A stretch of DNA of 64,000 bases from Mesorhizobium sp. NZP2298 (GTDB lineage Bacteria; Pseudomonadota; Alphaproteobacteria; Rhizobiales; Rhizobiaceae): assembly GCF_013170825.1 (NCBI RefSeq), contig NZ_CP033365.1:1674001-1738000 (forward strand). The letters run 5' to 3'. A program made the translations under genes and the position numbers. Within the stretch, counting starts at the first letter, position 1, and each line of letters begins with the position of its first letter. This document shows positions 26,549 through 35,582 of this stretch, one piece after another. The notes beneath the pieces were generated by a model, which made no database searches, had not been told where the DNA came from, and saw nothing but the letters and a program-made list of their open reading frames with translations.

Positions 26549-27337
26549 ATGCATTCCGACATCGTCGACCTTCGCTCGTTCTACTCGACAACGCTCGGCC
26601 GGTTCGCCGAACGCTCGATCACCATGGCGCTGTCCTCGATATGGGCTGCCGTGCCAAACGAACGCTTGGTCGGTCTCGGCTATACCTTGCCCTGGTTGGA
26701 GCGTTTCGGCTCTGACGCCGAGCGGGTCTTCGCCTTCATGCCGGCGACGCAGGGCGCCGTGGTCTGGCCGGCAACAGGGCCGACGGCGACCGCGCTGGTC
26801 TTCGACGAGGAACTGCCGCTGGTCGATTCCTGTATCGACCGCATGTTGCTCGTCCATTCGCTCGAACATGTCGAAAACCCGCGCGAGACGCTGAACGAGA
26901 TCTGGCGGGTGCTGTCGCCCGCCGGGCGTGTCGTCATAGTCGTGCCGAACCGGCGCGGGGTCTGGGCGCGCTTCGAGCACACGCCGTTCGGCAATGGCCG
27001 GCCTTTCTCGCGCGGACAACTGACGGAACTGCTGCGCGAGGCGAATTTCACGCCCGCGGCGTGGTCGGATGCGTTGTTCTTCCCGCCATCGCGGCGACGC
27101 TTCATGATGCGCTTCCACAACGTGCTGGAGCGCTTCGGCCGGCGGCTGTGGCCGATCTTTTCCGGTGTCATCGTCGTCGAGGCGCAGAAGCGGCTCTACC
27201 AGGGCGTGCCGGTGGTCCAGCGCGCGTCTCGCCGCGTCTTCGTGCCGGTGCTGTCGCCGCATGGCGCGACACGGCTCGGCCGCCGGGCAGACGCCGGAGG
27301 CGCGGCACCGTCGACTCGCCAGGTGAAACCTTCGTGA
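26549..27337 (+). CDS. Class I SAM-dependent methyltransferase
   Basis: Methyltransferase-like protein of about 262 residues. It has the motif LLVHSLEHVENPRETLNEIWRVLSPAGRVVIVVPNRRG (cited in part: HSLEHVENPRETLNEIW), the Methyltransf_11 region around motifs II-III. The canonical glycine-rich motif I is not obvious upstream (YTLPWLERFGSDAERVFAFM), so SAM binding is less certain. I start at 26549 (MHSDIVDLRSFY); the earlier ATG at 26444 would run through the repeat array. The basic C-terminal tail is low complexity. It diverges from gloB, which fits a shared regulatory region. Confidence 0.8.
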   Translation: MHSDIVDLRSFYSTTLGRFAERSITMALSSIWAAVPNERLVGLGYTLPWLERFGSDAERVFAFMPATQGAVVWPATGPTATALVFDEELPLVDSCIDRMLLVHSLEHVENPRETLNEIWRVLSPAGRVVIVVPNRRGVWARFEHTPFGNGRPFSRGQLTELLREANFTPAAWSDALFFPPSRRRFMMRFHNVLERFGRRLWPIFSGVIVVEAQKRLYQGVPVVQRASRRVFVPVLSPHGATRLGRRADAGGAAPSTRQVKPS

Positions 27338-27455
27338 TCGGTGCGGAAACTCTCCCCGCGCGGCATTTTTCCGACCTATCTGTCGTGCACGGGCGGCGGC
27401 CGTCGGCCCTCTTCATCCGGTTTCAGCATCGCATCTGAGCGCAAGGACTTCTGAT

Positions 27456-29270
27456 ATGGCTGATCAACTGGACAATCAGGCCACCGTTCAGCCGGTCGCC
27501 GTGGCCAGCAGCCTGCGTGATCAGGTCGCGACGATCAAGCAAGCGCTGGTGGTGTCGCCGGTTCGCAAGTGGTTGCTGTGGACATCGGTCGGCATCATGG
27601 CCGTCATCGTCGCGACATCGATCGGCCAGGTCCTGCTCAATCGCTGGAACCAGCCTTTCTACGATGCGTTGGCGCGCCGCGACATGGCGGCCTTCCTGCA
27701 CCAGCTCCTTGTCTTTGCCGTGATCGCCGGTGGGCTGCTGGTGCTCAATATCGGCCAGACCTGGCTCAACCAGATGATCCGGCTGAAGCTGCGCGAGGCG
27801 CTGACGCTGGACCTGATCGACCAGTGGATGCGGCCGGCGCGCGCCTTCCGCCTGGCCAATGCCGGCGCCATCGGCGTCAATCCGGATCAGCGCATGCAGC
27901 AGGACGCGGCGCATCTGTCGGACCTGTCGACGGACCTCGGCGTCGGGCTCCTGCAGTCGCTCATCCTGCTCGTGTCGTTCGTTGGTGTGCTGTGGGAACT
28001 GTCTTCGGGTTTCGTCTTCCACGTCAACGGCTGGTCGCTGGCCATACCGGGCTACATGGTCTGGGCCGCGTTCCTCTACGCCGGCACCGCCTCCTGGCTG
28101 AGCTGGCTGGTCGGGCGCCCGCTCATCAGCCTGAACAGCGACCGCTACACGCGCGAAGCGGAGCTGCGCTCCTCGATGGTGCGCGTCAACGAGAATGTCG
28201 ATGCCATCGCGCTCTACCATGGCGAGGAGGATGCCAGGCGACGGCTCGAACTCGACCTCGGCACGGTGCTGGGCGCCATGCGGCGCATCTATACCGCCCA
28301 GATCAACCTGTCCTGGGTAACCGATACCTATGGCTGGATCACCGTCGTGGCACCGATCCTGGTCGCCTCGCCTGTCTATTTCTCGGGCGATATCAGCTTC
28401 GGCGGGCTGATGATGGCGGTCGGCGCCTTCAACCAGGTCCACTCGTCGTTGCGCTGGTTCATCAACAATATCGGCAGCATCGCCGACTGGCGCGCCACGC
28501 TGATGCGCGTCGCCGATTTCCGCATCGCGCTCAATGAAACCGATGTGCTGCACGACACCGAAAAGCGCATCACCTTCGACCAAAACGCCAATGGCAGCCT
28601 GACCTTCGAGAAGCTCGAAGTGGCCTCGCCGGAGGGCTGCACAAAACTCTCCGACGAACATGTCGAAATCCGCGCCGGCGAGCGCGTCATGATCACCGGC
28701 GAGCCAGGCGCCGGCAAGACGCTATTCTTCCGCGCCATCGCCGGGCTTTGGCCCTGGGGCAGCGGAAAGATCGGCCTGCCGGAGGGAGAAACCCTCATCT
28801 TCGTGCCACGTGTCCCGTATTTGCCCACCGGCACCCTGCGCGAGGTGCTCAATCATGCGAACGGGCATGCGCCCGCGAGCGATGCCGACATGTCGGCGAT
28901 GTTGGCCGAGGTTGGTCTTGAACGGCTGTCGTCGTCGCTCGACCGTGTCGGGCGGTGGGACCATGAGTTGGGTGATGACGAACAGCGCTTGCTGGGCGTG
29001 GCCAGGCTCGCCCTGCGGCGGCCGAAATGGGTGATCATCGACGAAGCGATGGATGCGTTCGATGGACCCGCGCTACGCCGCGTGCTGGCGATGCTGGAAA
29101 AGCATCTGACGGGAGCCACGATCATCAATATCGGGCGCGGCCAGCACAACAACCAGTTCTTTCCGCGCGGTTTGACGATCGTGAAGGATTCCGGTGCGCC
29201 GGCGCTGAAGCCCGCCCGCGTCAGGGCCGGCGCCATCGATCCGCCACCCGCCGTCCGCCGCAAGAAGTAG
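27456..29270 (+). CDS. SbmA/ABCD-like ABC half transporter with degenerate ATPase motifs
   Basis: Fused membrane and nucleotide-binding protein of 604 residues related to bacterial YddA/Rv1819c and SbmA_BacA-like ABC proteins. The N-terminal half has about six spans; RLKLREALTLDLIDQWM and NPDQRMQQDA are typical of this branch. The ATPase domain has an intact Walker A (GEPGAGKT, 415-422) and a Walker B with Asp529-Glu530 (VIIDEA). The signature is LGDDEQ (505-510) instead of LSGGQ-like, and the usual H-loop His in the VGHR-type motif reads NIGRGQHN. It may hydrolyse ATP poorly or work as a different coupling module. It starts about 120 bases after the methyltransferase. Confidence 0.85.
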   Translation: MADQLDNQATVQPVAVASSLRDQVATIKQALVVSPVRKWLLWTSVGIMAVIVATSIGQVLLNRWNQPFYDALARRDMAAFLHQLLVFAVIAGGLLVLNIGQTWLNQMIRLKLREALTLDLIDQWMRPARAFRLANAGAIGVNPDQRMQQDAAHLSDLSTDLGVGLLQSLILLVSFVGVLWELSSGFVFHVNGWSLAIPGYMVWAAFLYAGTASWLSWLVGRPLISLNSDRYTREAELRSSMVRVNENVDAIALYHGEEDARRRLELDLGTVLGAMRRIYTAQINLSWVTDTYGWITVVAPILVASPVYFSGDISFGGLMMAVGAFNQVHSSLRWFINNIGSIADWRATLMRVADFRIALNETDVLHDTEKRITFDQNANGSLTFEKLEVASPEGCTKLSDEHVEIRAGERVMITGEPGAGKTLFFRAIAGLWPWGSGKIGLPEGETLIFVPRVPYLPTGTLREVLNHANGHAPASDADMSAMLAEVGLERLSSSLDRVGRWDHELGDDEQRLLGVARLALRRPKWVIIDEAMDAFDGPALRRVLAMLEKHLTGATIINIGRGQHNNQFFPRGLTIVKDSGAPALKPARVRAGAIDPPPAVRRKK

Positions 29271-29355
29271 GCTGTTTCTCCGGTTGCGTGCGCAAAACCT
29301 TATTTTGCCGTGATCGCGATGGAAGATTTCCCGGGGAAACAACCCTGGCGCCGCC

Positions 29356-30153
29356 ATGTTTGATGCTCTTCTGATTGCCTGTCTCACCTGCGCGCAGGCT
29401 GCCCCCATTGCCTCGCCACCGGCGCTGGCCGTCGACGTCGAACTGGTCCTGGCGGTCGACATCTCGTTGTCGATGGACGAGAAGGAGTTCGCGTTGCAAC
29501 GCGCCGGCTATGTCGAGGCACTGCGGCATCCCGACTTCATCCAGGCCGTCCGTTCCGGCAATACGGGCCGCATCGCGCTCGCCTATTTCGAATGGGCGGG
29601 CACCGTGCGCGATGACGCGATCATCGGCTGGCAGATCATCGACGGCGCGCAAAGCGCCAACAGCTTTGCCGACAAGGTGGCGGCGCGCCCGTTCCGGAGT
29701 TTTCGCGGCACTTCGATTTCCACCGCGCTTGCCTTCGGTGCCGGGCTTTTCGACAGGACGAACTTCGCCGGCGAACGCAGCGTCATCGATATATCCGGCG
29801 ATGGTCCCAACAATATCGGGCCGCCGGTCACCGCGACGCGCGACGCGGCCATCGCCAAAGGCATCGTCATCAACGGCCTGCCGATCCTGATCAACCCGTC
29901 GCCGACTTTCAGCCATCTCGACCAATATTATGCGCAGTGCGTCACCGGCGGGCCCGGCTCCTTCGTGCTGCCGATCCATGCGGCCGCCGAATTTTCCACC
30001 GCCATCCGACGCAAGCTGATCCTCGAAGTGAGCGGTATTCAAGACAAGGCCGAGATCATTCCCGTCGACACGGACGCGCCGATCGACTGCCTGAAGGGCG
30101 AACGGGACAGGCGGTTCCTGTCGGATCCCTATTTCCCGGAACTCGACCGGTAG
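29356..30153 (+). CDS. DUF1194 protein with von Willebrand A-like fold
   Basis: Exported protein of 265 residues with a signal peptide (cleavage near residue 25). A VWA-type MIDAS motif DISLSM places Asp35, Ser37 and Ser39, and later ISGDGPNNIGPP gives the second MIDAS element, so a metal-dependent binding role in the periplasm is likely. The family has no assigned function. It follows the ABC half transporter by 86 bases on the same strand, but co-transcription is unproven. Confidence 0.83.
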   Translation: MFDALLIACLTCAQAAPIASPPALAVDVELVLAVDISLSMDEKEFALQRAGYVEALRHPDFIQAVRSGNTGRIALAYFEWAGTVRDDAIIGWQIIDGAQSANSFADKVAARPFRSFRGTSISTALAFGAGLFDRTNFAGERSVIDISGDGPNNIGPPVTATRDAAIAKGIVINGLPILINPSPTFSHLDQYYAQCVTGGPGSFVLPIHAAAEFSTAIRRKLILEVSGIQDKAEIIPVDTDAPIDCLKGERDRRFLSDPYFPELDR

Positions 30154-30390
30154 GTCTGGCGGCACCTAAGCCGGCCGGGCGCCGAACCGGTTGCGAAACT
30201 CATTGTAGAGATTGCGGCGCCAACGCCGGCCATGGCTCGGGCATCTACCCGGACGAAGTCATGTCCGCTTTCTTGCAACTGGCTGGTGAGCAAGGTGCGC
30301 ACGGACAATTCCCAATCCGATGTGGTGTTCGCCGACGGTGTCGAGCATCCGCACAAGGCCACGGATGTCCTGGGCTAGACGTTCCGTGCC
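30154..30390 (-). pseudogene. Possible degraded coding remnant
   Basis: The minus strand has protein-like pieces in different frames: one reads RLAQDIRGLVRMLDTVGEHH and another RRWRRNLYNEFRNRFGARPA before a stop at the DUF1194 end. No single intact frame covers the gap. This may be a frameshifted remnant of a small gene, or chance. Confidence 0.2.
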
Positions 30391-31005
30391 TTACCGCTTC
30401 AGCAAGAACACCGCTTGCTGGCCGAAGAAATTCCAGAACCACCAGGGCATCGACAGGCCGATCTTCTGGCCGGCGGCGTCGAGCGCGGTCGCCTTTTCCA
30501 CCGTCGCGCCAAGCTCATCGCACAGGTTGACGAAGTCGCGGATGGTGCAGAAGTGGATGTTGGGCGTGTCGTACCAGGAGTAGGGCAGGTCCTGGGTCAC
30601 TGGCATGCGGCCCTTGATGAAGAGCGACAGGCGTACCCGCCAATGGCCGAAATTGGGGAAAGAGACGATCGCCCTGTTGCCGATCCTGAGCAGTTCGTCG
30701 AGCACCAGCTTCGGGTTGCGGGTCGCCTGCAAGGTCTGCGACAGGACGACGAAGTCAAAACCCTTGTCGGGATAGAATTCGAGATCCTTGTCGGCATCGC
30801 CCTGGATGACAGAGAGGCCGCGCGCCACGCATTCGTTGACGCCGCGCTGCGACAGTTCAAGCCCGCGGCCGTCGACCTGCTTGGTTTCCTGCAGCAATTC
30901 AAGCAAGGAGCCGTCGCCCGAACCGACGTCGAGCACGCGCGACCGTGGCGGGATGAGGTTGGCGACGACCTCGAGGTCGACGCGCTGGCTGCCGTTGACG
31001 CTCAT
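30391..31005 (-). CDS. metW: Methionine biosynthesis protein MetW
   Basis: SAM-methyltransferase-fold protein that acts with MetX in homoserine acetylation in alphaproteobacteria and others. The 204 residues carry motif I RVLDVGSGDGSLLELL (24-39) and later FVVLSQTLQATRNPKLVLDEL (cited in part). The start at 31005 has AGGAGG seven bases upstream and avoids an unconserved leader. It lies 59 bases downstream of metX on the same strand and shares its SAM-II-controlled message. Confidence 0.94.
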   Translation of the reverse strand: MSVNGSQRVDLEVVANLIPPRSRVLDVGSGDGSLLELLQETKQVDGRGLELSQRGVNECVARGLSVIQGDADKDLEFYPDKGFDFVVLSQTLQATRNPKLVLDELLRIGNRAIVSFPNFGHWRVRLSLFIKGRMPVTQDLPYSWYDTPNIHFCTIRDFVNLCDELGATVEKATALDAAGQKIGLSMPWWFWNFFGQQAVFLLKR

Positions 31006-31063
31006 GATGTCGCCTCCTGTGTGGCGCATGATCCCGATCCTGAAAGTCTGCAACTTTGCGGGG

Positions 31064-32233
31064 TCATGCGCTCAGCCCTCTTGCGCGGGCCGCCGAGCCG
31101 ATGAAGCCGTTGATGGCGGCGAACAGTTCCGGCTCGTCGAGCAGGAAGGCGTCGTGGCCGCGATCGGTCTCGATCTCGACGAAGGACACCGAGGCGCCGG
31201 CGGCGTTGAGCGCGTGCACGATGGAGCGGCTCTCCTCGGTCGGAAACAGCCAGTCCGAAGTGAACGACACCAGGCAGAAACGGGTCTTGGTGCCGGCAAA
31301 GGCATCCGCCAGCCTGCCGCCATGATCGGCGGCGAGGTCGAAATAGTCCATCGACCGCGTCATGTAGAGATAGGAGTTGGCGTCGAAGCGGTCGACGAAG
31401 GTCATGCCCTGGTGGCGCAGATAGCTTTCGATCTGGAAGTCGGCGTCGAAGCCGAAAGTCAGGTGGTCGCGATCCTGCAAATTGCGGCCGAATTTTCGAT
31501 GCAGCGCGGCTTCCGACAGATAGGTGATGTGGGCCGCCATGCGCGCCACCGCCAGGCCCTTTTCCGGGCGCTTGCCATGCTCGAAATATTTGCCGCCATG
31601 CCAATCCGGATCTGCCATGACGGCCTGCCGGCCAACTTCATGGAAGGCGATGTTCTGCGAGGAATGGCGGGCACCCGTGGCGATCGGCAGCGCTGAAAAG
31701 ACACGCTCGGGATAGCTCGACGCCCATTCCAGCACCTGCATGCCGCCCATCGAGCCGCCGAGCACGCAGAACAGTTTCTCGATGCCGAAATGATCGACCA
31801 GCATCTGCTGCGCGCGCACCATGTCACGGATGGTGATGACCGGTAGGTCGAGCCCATAGGGCTTGCCGGTGGCGGGATTGGTCGAGGCGGGGCCGGTGGA
31901 GCCGAGGCAGCCGCCGATGACATTGGAGCAGATGACGAAGAAGCGGTTGGTGTCGATGATCTTGCCGGGGCCGATCAGCACTTCCCACCAGCCCGGCTTG
32001 CCGGTTACCGGGTTGGTGTTGGCGACATGCTGGTCGCCGGTCAGCGCATGGCAGACGAGAATGGCATTGGAGCGGGCATCGTTCAGCGTGCCATAGGTCT
32101 GGTAGGCGATCTGGAATGGCGACAAAAGCGTGCCGGCGTCGAGCTTGAGCGGCTTATTGGGCCCGAAGCGCAACACCGGGCTCGACGGCTGGTCGGCCTC
32201 GTTGTTGGTCTTTCCTGCGCGCAGAGCGGCCAT
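31064..32233 (-). CDS. metX: Homoserine O-acetyltransferase
   Basis: Alpha/beta-hydrolase enzyme that acetylates (or in some species succinylates) homoserine in methionine synthesis. The 389-residue protein has the nucleophile elbow LGGSMGG (Ser161), the [13 protein letters not shown] segment [12 protein letters not shown], and the catalytic Asp and His in [25 protein letters not shown] is typical of MetX. Whether it uses acetyl- or succinyl-CoA cannot be told here. Its leader holds a SAM-II riboswitch and a terminator, so expression should fall when SAM is high. Confidence 0.96.
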   Translation of the reverse strand: MAALRAGKTNNEADQPSSPVLRFGPNKPLKLDAGTLLSPFQIAYQTYGTLNDARSNAILVCHALTGDQHVANTNPVTGKPGWWEVLIGPGKIIDTNRFFVICSNVIGGCLGSTGPASTNPATGKPYGLDLPVITIRDMVRAQQMLVDHFGIEKLFCVLGGSMGGMQVLEWASSYPERVFSALPIATGARHSSQNIAFHEVGRQAVMADPDWHGGKYFEHGKRPEKGLAVARMAAHITYLSEAALHRKFGRNLQDRDHLTFGFDADFQIESYLRHQGMTFVDRFDANSYLYMTRSMDYFDLAADHGGRLADAFAGTKTRFCLVSFTSDWLFPTEESRSIVHALNAAGASVSFVEIETDRGHDAFLLDEPELFAAINGFIGSAARARGLSA

Positions 32234-32306
32234 TCACGTACTCACTTGCTGCATCGTGCCCGACGAAAAATCGCCGCCGACGCGTTTTGTCCGGCCGGCC
32301 GCGGAC

Positions 32307-32341
32307 AATAAAAAACCGGCATTGCCTTCGCAAAGCCGGTT
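32307..32341 (-). terminator. Intrinsic terminator of the metX leader (attenuator)
   Basis: On minus, AACCGGC (32341-32335) pairs with GCCGGTT (32320-32314) around a 14-base loop, followed by TTTTATT. It begins 14 bases after the SAM-II aptamer and about 75 bases before metX, which is the arrangement of a transcriptional attenuator. Confidence 0.85.
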
Positions 32342-32354
32342 ACGTCACGCAAAC

Positions 32355-32410
32355 GGCCCTTTAGCGAATTGTTTAACGTGGCTGCAAGCCGACCGGCCAA
32401 ATCACCACGG
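32355..32410 (-). promoter_or_regulatory. SAM-II riboswitch (metA motif) controlling metX-metW
   Basis: The minus strand reads CCGTGGTGATTTGGCC, then GGTCGGCTTGCAGCCACG, then TTAAACAATTCGCTAAAGGGCC. These are the hallmark pieces of the SAM-II pseudoknot found upstream of metA/metX and metZ in alphaproteobacteria, including the conserved GCTTGCAGCCACGTTAAA and CGCTAAAG. An intrinsic terminator follows, so SAM binding should stop transcription before metX. Confidence 0.95.
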
Positions 32411-32565
32411 AACTGTCATTGTCCTTCTAGAACTCGCCCGCCTCGCCGTCAATGCCGGAGGCTGTGCCGGCGCTGGCCCCACCGCCGCCTCTCGACATTG
32501 CCGTCCATGGCTTGTATTTCCGCTGCGGCCTCCGGATGGAGGCATTTTCGACGGATTTTGCAAAA

Positions 32566-33675
32566 ATGAACCACACACCGGATCAGGCACGTCCAACCCC
32601 GCGCGCGGGCATCATGGACATAGACGCCTACGTGCCCGGCAAGAGCACGGCGCCGGCCGGTGTCGCCAAGGTCTACAAGCTGTCGTCGAACGAGAACCCG
32701 CTCGGCCCCTCACCTAAGGCGATCGAAGCCGCGCGTGAGGTTGCCGCCAAACTCGACATCTATCCCGACGGTACCGCCAAACGGCTGCGCGAGGCGATCG
32801 CCGAGGTGCATGGGCTCAATGCGCAGAATATCATCTGCTCGAACGGTTCCGACGAGATTCTGGGCCTGCTGGCACAAACCTATCTCGCGCCCGGTGACGA
32901 AGCGATTTTCACCGAACATGCATTCATGGTCTACAAGATCTACATCCAGTCTGCCGGCGCCGCGCCGATCGCGGTCAAGGAGACCGACGAGCGTGCCGAT
33001 ATCGATGCGATGCTGGCCGCCGTCACGCCACGCACGAAAATCGTCTTCCTCGCCAATCCCAACAATCCGACCGGCACCTATGTGCCGTTCCAGGAGGTGC
33101 GCCGCCTGCATGCCGGCCTGCCGCGAAACGTGCTGCTGGTGCTCGACGCGGCCTATGCCGAATATGTCCGCCGCAACGATTATGAAGCCGGCATCGAGCT
33201 GGTCGGCAGCGCCGAGAACGTGGTGATGACGCGTACCTTCTCCAAGATCGGCCTTGGCGGGGCGCGGATCGGCTGGATGTACGGGCCGATGCACATCGTC
33301 GACGCCATCAATCGCGTGCGCGGCCCCTTCAACGTCAATGCGACGGCGATCGAGGCTGGCATCGCCGCGATCCGCGACCGCGCCCATGTCGAGCGCAGCG
33401 TGGCGCACAACGAGACCTGGCTCACCTGGCTGACCGCAGAGATGACCGGGCTCGGACTGCGGGTGACGCCCAGCGTCGGCAATTTCCTCCTCATCCATTT
33501 TCCCGACGACCAGAAGCATTCAGCGGCGGCGGCGGACGATTACCTGACCGCGCGCGGCTATATATTGCGGCGTGTTTCCGGCTACGGCTTCCCCAACGCG
33601 CTGCGCATGACCGTTGGCACAGAAGAGGCCAATCGCGGCGTCGTCGCCGCGCTCGCGACATTCCTGAAAAGCTAG
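32566..33675 (+). CDS. hisC: Histidinol-phosphate aminotransferase
   Basis: PLP-dependent class I/II aminotransferase converting imidazole-acetol phosphate to histidinol phosphate; many homologues also act on aromatic precursors. The 369 residues show [13 protein letters not shown], the cofactor motif [18 protein letters not shown], and the PLP lysine in [14 protein letters not shown]. The ATG at 32566 begins [15 protein letters not shown]; earlier in-frame codons are unconserved. It precedes prephenate dehydrogenase by 38 bases, suggesting a role in aromatic as well as histidine synthesis. It diverges from metX. Confidence 0.93.
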   Translation: MNHTPDQARPTPRAGIMDIDAYVPGKSTAPAGVAKVYKLSSNENPLGPSPKAIEAAREVAAKLDIYPDGTAKRLREAIAEVHGLNAQNIICSNGSDEILGLLAQTYLAPGDEAIFTEHAFMVYKIYIQSAGAAPIAVKETDERADIDAMLAAVTPRTKIVFLANPNNPTGTYVPFQEVRRLHAGLPRNVLLVLDAAYAEYVRRNDYEAGIELVGSAENVVMTRTFSKIGLGGARIGWMYGPMHIVDAINRVRGPFNVNATAIEAGIAAIRDRAHVERSVAHNETWLTWLTAEMTGLGLRVTPSVGNFLLIHFPDDQKHSAAAADDYLTARGYILRRVSGYGFPNALRMTVGTEEANRGVVAALATFLKS

Positions 33676-33707
33676 AACGCCCGAAAGCTGTAACGCCCGA
33701 AAGCTGT
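33676..33707. repeat. 16-bp tandem duplication (AACGCCCGAAAGCTGT twice)
   Basis: Two exact copies, 33676-33691 and 33692-33707, fill most of the hisC to prephenate dehydrogenase gap and end six bases before the next ATG. It looks like a recent slippage duplication and shifts spacing rather than coding sequence. No clear Shine-Dalgarno is left between copy 2 and the start. Confidence 0.85.
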
Positions 33708-33713
33708 AACGAC

Positions 33714-34649
33714 ATGACATCACCGATGTTTGAAAAGATCGCGCTGGTCGGCATCGGCCTCATCGGCTCGTCGCTGGCCCGCGTCATCCGCCGCGAGGGC
33801 CTTGCCGGCCACGTTGCCATCTCGACCCGCAGCACGGCGACGCTGGCGCGGGCGCAGGAGCTTGGGCTGGGTGATTCCTACACGACCGATGCCAAGGAAG
33901 CGGTCCGCGATGCGGATCTGATCATCGTCTCGGTGCCGGTCGGCTCGTCCGGCGCGGTGGCGCAGGAGATCGCGCCGGCGCTGAAGAAGGGCGCGATCCT
34001 CACCGATGTCGGCTCGACCAAGGCCTCCGTCATCGCGCAGATGCAGCCGCATGTGCCTGACGGCGTGCATTTCATTCCCGGCCATCCGCTGGCGGGTACC
34101 GAAAAATCCGGTCCGGATGCGGGTTTCGCCGACCTGTTCGACAATCGCTGGTGCATCTTCACGCCGCTGCCGGGCACCGATCCGGACGCGCTGGAGAAGC
34201 TGTCGGAATTCTGGCGCCGCTGCGGCGCAAACATCGACACGATGGACCCGCAGCATCACGACATGACGCTCGCCATTGTTTCGCATCTACCGCACATCAT
34301 TGCCTACAACATCGTCGGCACCGCCGACGATCTGGAATCGGTAACCAAGACGGAAGTCATCAAATATTCCGCCTCCGGCTTTCGCGACTTCACGCGCCTG
34401 GCCGCCTCCGACCCGACCATGTGGCGGGACGTGTGCCTGCACAACAAGGATGCCATCCTCGAAATGCTGGCGCGGTTTTCCGAAGACCTGGCGTTCCTGC
34501 AGCGCGCGATCCGCTGGGGCGACGGCGACAAGCTGTTCGACCTGTTCACCCGCACCCGGGCCGTGCGCCGCTCGATCATCGAGGCGGGCCAGGACATCGA
34601 TGTGCCCGATTTCGGCCGTCAGGCGATCGAGCACCCGTCGAAGAATTAG
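33714..34649 (+). CDS. tyrC: Prephenate/arogenate dehydrogenase
   Basis: NAD(P)-dependent dehydrogenase for tyrosine synthesis. The Rossmann motif ALVGIGLIGSSLARVIRR (about 9-26) opens the 311-residue protein; IPGHPLAGTEKSGP holds the substrate-binding His and Arg-type region, and SHLPHIIAYNIV matches the catalytic and dimer domain. No chorismate mutase or ACT domain is attached, so it is the monofunctional type; prephenate versus arogenate preference is unknown. It follows hisC closely. Confidence 0.94.
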   Translation: MTSPMFEKIALVGIGLIGSSLARVIRREGLAGHVAISTRSTATLARAQELGLGDSYTTDAKEAVRDADLIIVSVPVGSSGAVAQEIAPALKKGAILTDVGSTKASVIAQMQPHVPDGVHFIPGHPLAGTEKSGPDAGFADLFDNRWCIFTPLPGTDPDALEKLSEFWRRCGANIDTMDPQHHDMTLAIVSHLPHIIAYNIVGTADDLESVTKTEVIKYSASGFRDFTRLAASDPTMWRDVCLHNKDAILEMLARFSEDLAFLQRAIRWGDGDKLFDLFTRTRAVRRSIIEAGQDIDVPDFGRQAIEHPSKN

Positions 34650-35575
34650 GCTGTTTCAGGCCATGTCGCCGCGACCATGGCCAGTGTCTCGGCCCGGTCC
34701 GGCGCACCGAGCCTGCCGCCGAAGCGCTGGCATTTGAGCGCGGCGGCGGCACTGGCAAAGCGCAAGGCTTGCTCGACCGGCATGGCTTCGCCCAGCCCGA
34801 CGGCAAAGGCGCCGTGGAAGACATCACCCGCCGCCAGCGTGTCGACCGCCTTGATTTTGGGCGCCGCGACATGACGGGATGATTGCGTCGCGCGATCGAA
34901 CCACCAGGTGCCTGCCGCGCCACCGGTGACCGCGACGAAGGCGTCGGTGCGGGAGGCGAGGTCGGTGCAAGCACTCTCCAGATCCAGGGCCTGGCCGCAT
35001 ATGATGCGGACCGCCGGCTCGGAGGCGACGATGTGCGAAGCCAGCGGCAACAGCTGCTCCAGCACCGCCAGCGGCGCGGTATCGGCATCGAGAATCGCAG
35101 GCCGGTTGGCGGCGTGCGCCGCCTTGAGGGCAAGGGCCGCGGCACCCGGCCAGCGCACGTCGACCAGCACGGTATCGAACGCCGCGATGTCGGCGAAAGG
35201 CAAAGAATCGGGATCGGTCTGGGCCAAACTGTCATAGAAAGGCACGATGATGCGTTCGCCATGAGCGTCGACCAGGATGGATGCCAGCGCCGAGCGGGCG
35301 CCGCTAACGCGGCGCACGTAGCTGCAGTCGACGCCTTCGGCCCCGATCCCGGCAATCAGTTGGTCGCCGACCGGATCATCGCCGGCACTTGCCCACAGCG
35401 ACACGTTGGCGCCCAGGCGATGCGCGGCGCAGGCAGCGCTGGTGGCCATGCCAGAGGCGATCTGGACGCCGTCGGAGGCGATGAATTTTCCCTGATGCGC
35501 GGGCAGCGTCTCGACACGCAGGATCGTGTCCAGCGTCAGCGCGCCGACACTCAGGAGTCTCGGGGGTCTTGCCAC
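34646..35575 (-). CDS. PfkB-family carbohydrate or nucleoside kinase
   Basis: Ribokinase-type kinase of 309 residues. The first glycine motif is in SDGVQIASGMATSAACAAHRLG (cited in part: QIASGMATSAACAA) and the catalytic/anion-hole motif in DTLAAGDVFHGAFAVGL, with Asp as the base. No specific sugar can be named. I start at the GTG at 35575, seven bases after the DUF2125 stop, since the ATG at 35623 lies within that gene. It converges with prephenate dehydrogenase, overlapping its end by four bases. Confidence 0.88.
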   Translation of the reverse strand: MARPPRLLSVGALTLDTILRVETLPAHQGKFIASDGVQIASGMATSAACAAHRLGANVSLWASAGDDPVGDQLIAGIGAEGVDCSYVRRVSGARSALASILVDAHGERIIVPFYDSLAQTDPDSLPFADIAAFDTVLVDVRWPGAAALALKAAHAANRPAILDADTAPLAVLEQLLPLASHIVASEPAVRIICGQALDLESACTDLASRTDAFVAVTGGAAGTWWFDRATQSSRHVAAPKIKAVDTLAAGDVFHGAFAVGLGEAMPVEQALRFASAAAALKCQRFGGRLGAPDRAETLAMVAATWPETA

Positions 35576-35582
35576 GGCAGCG

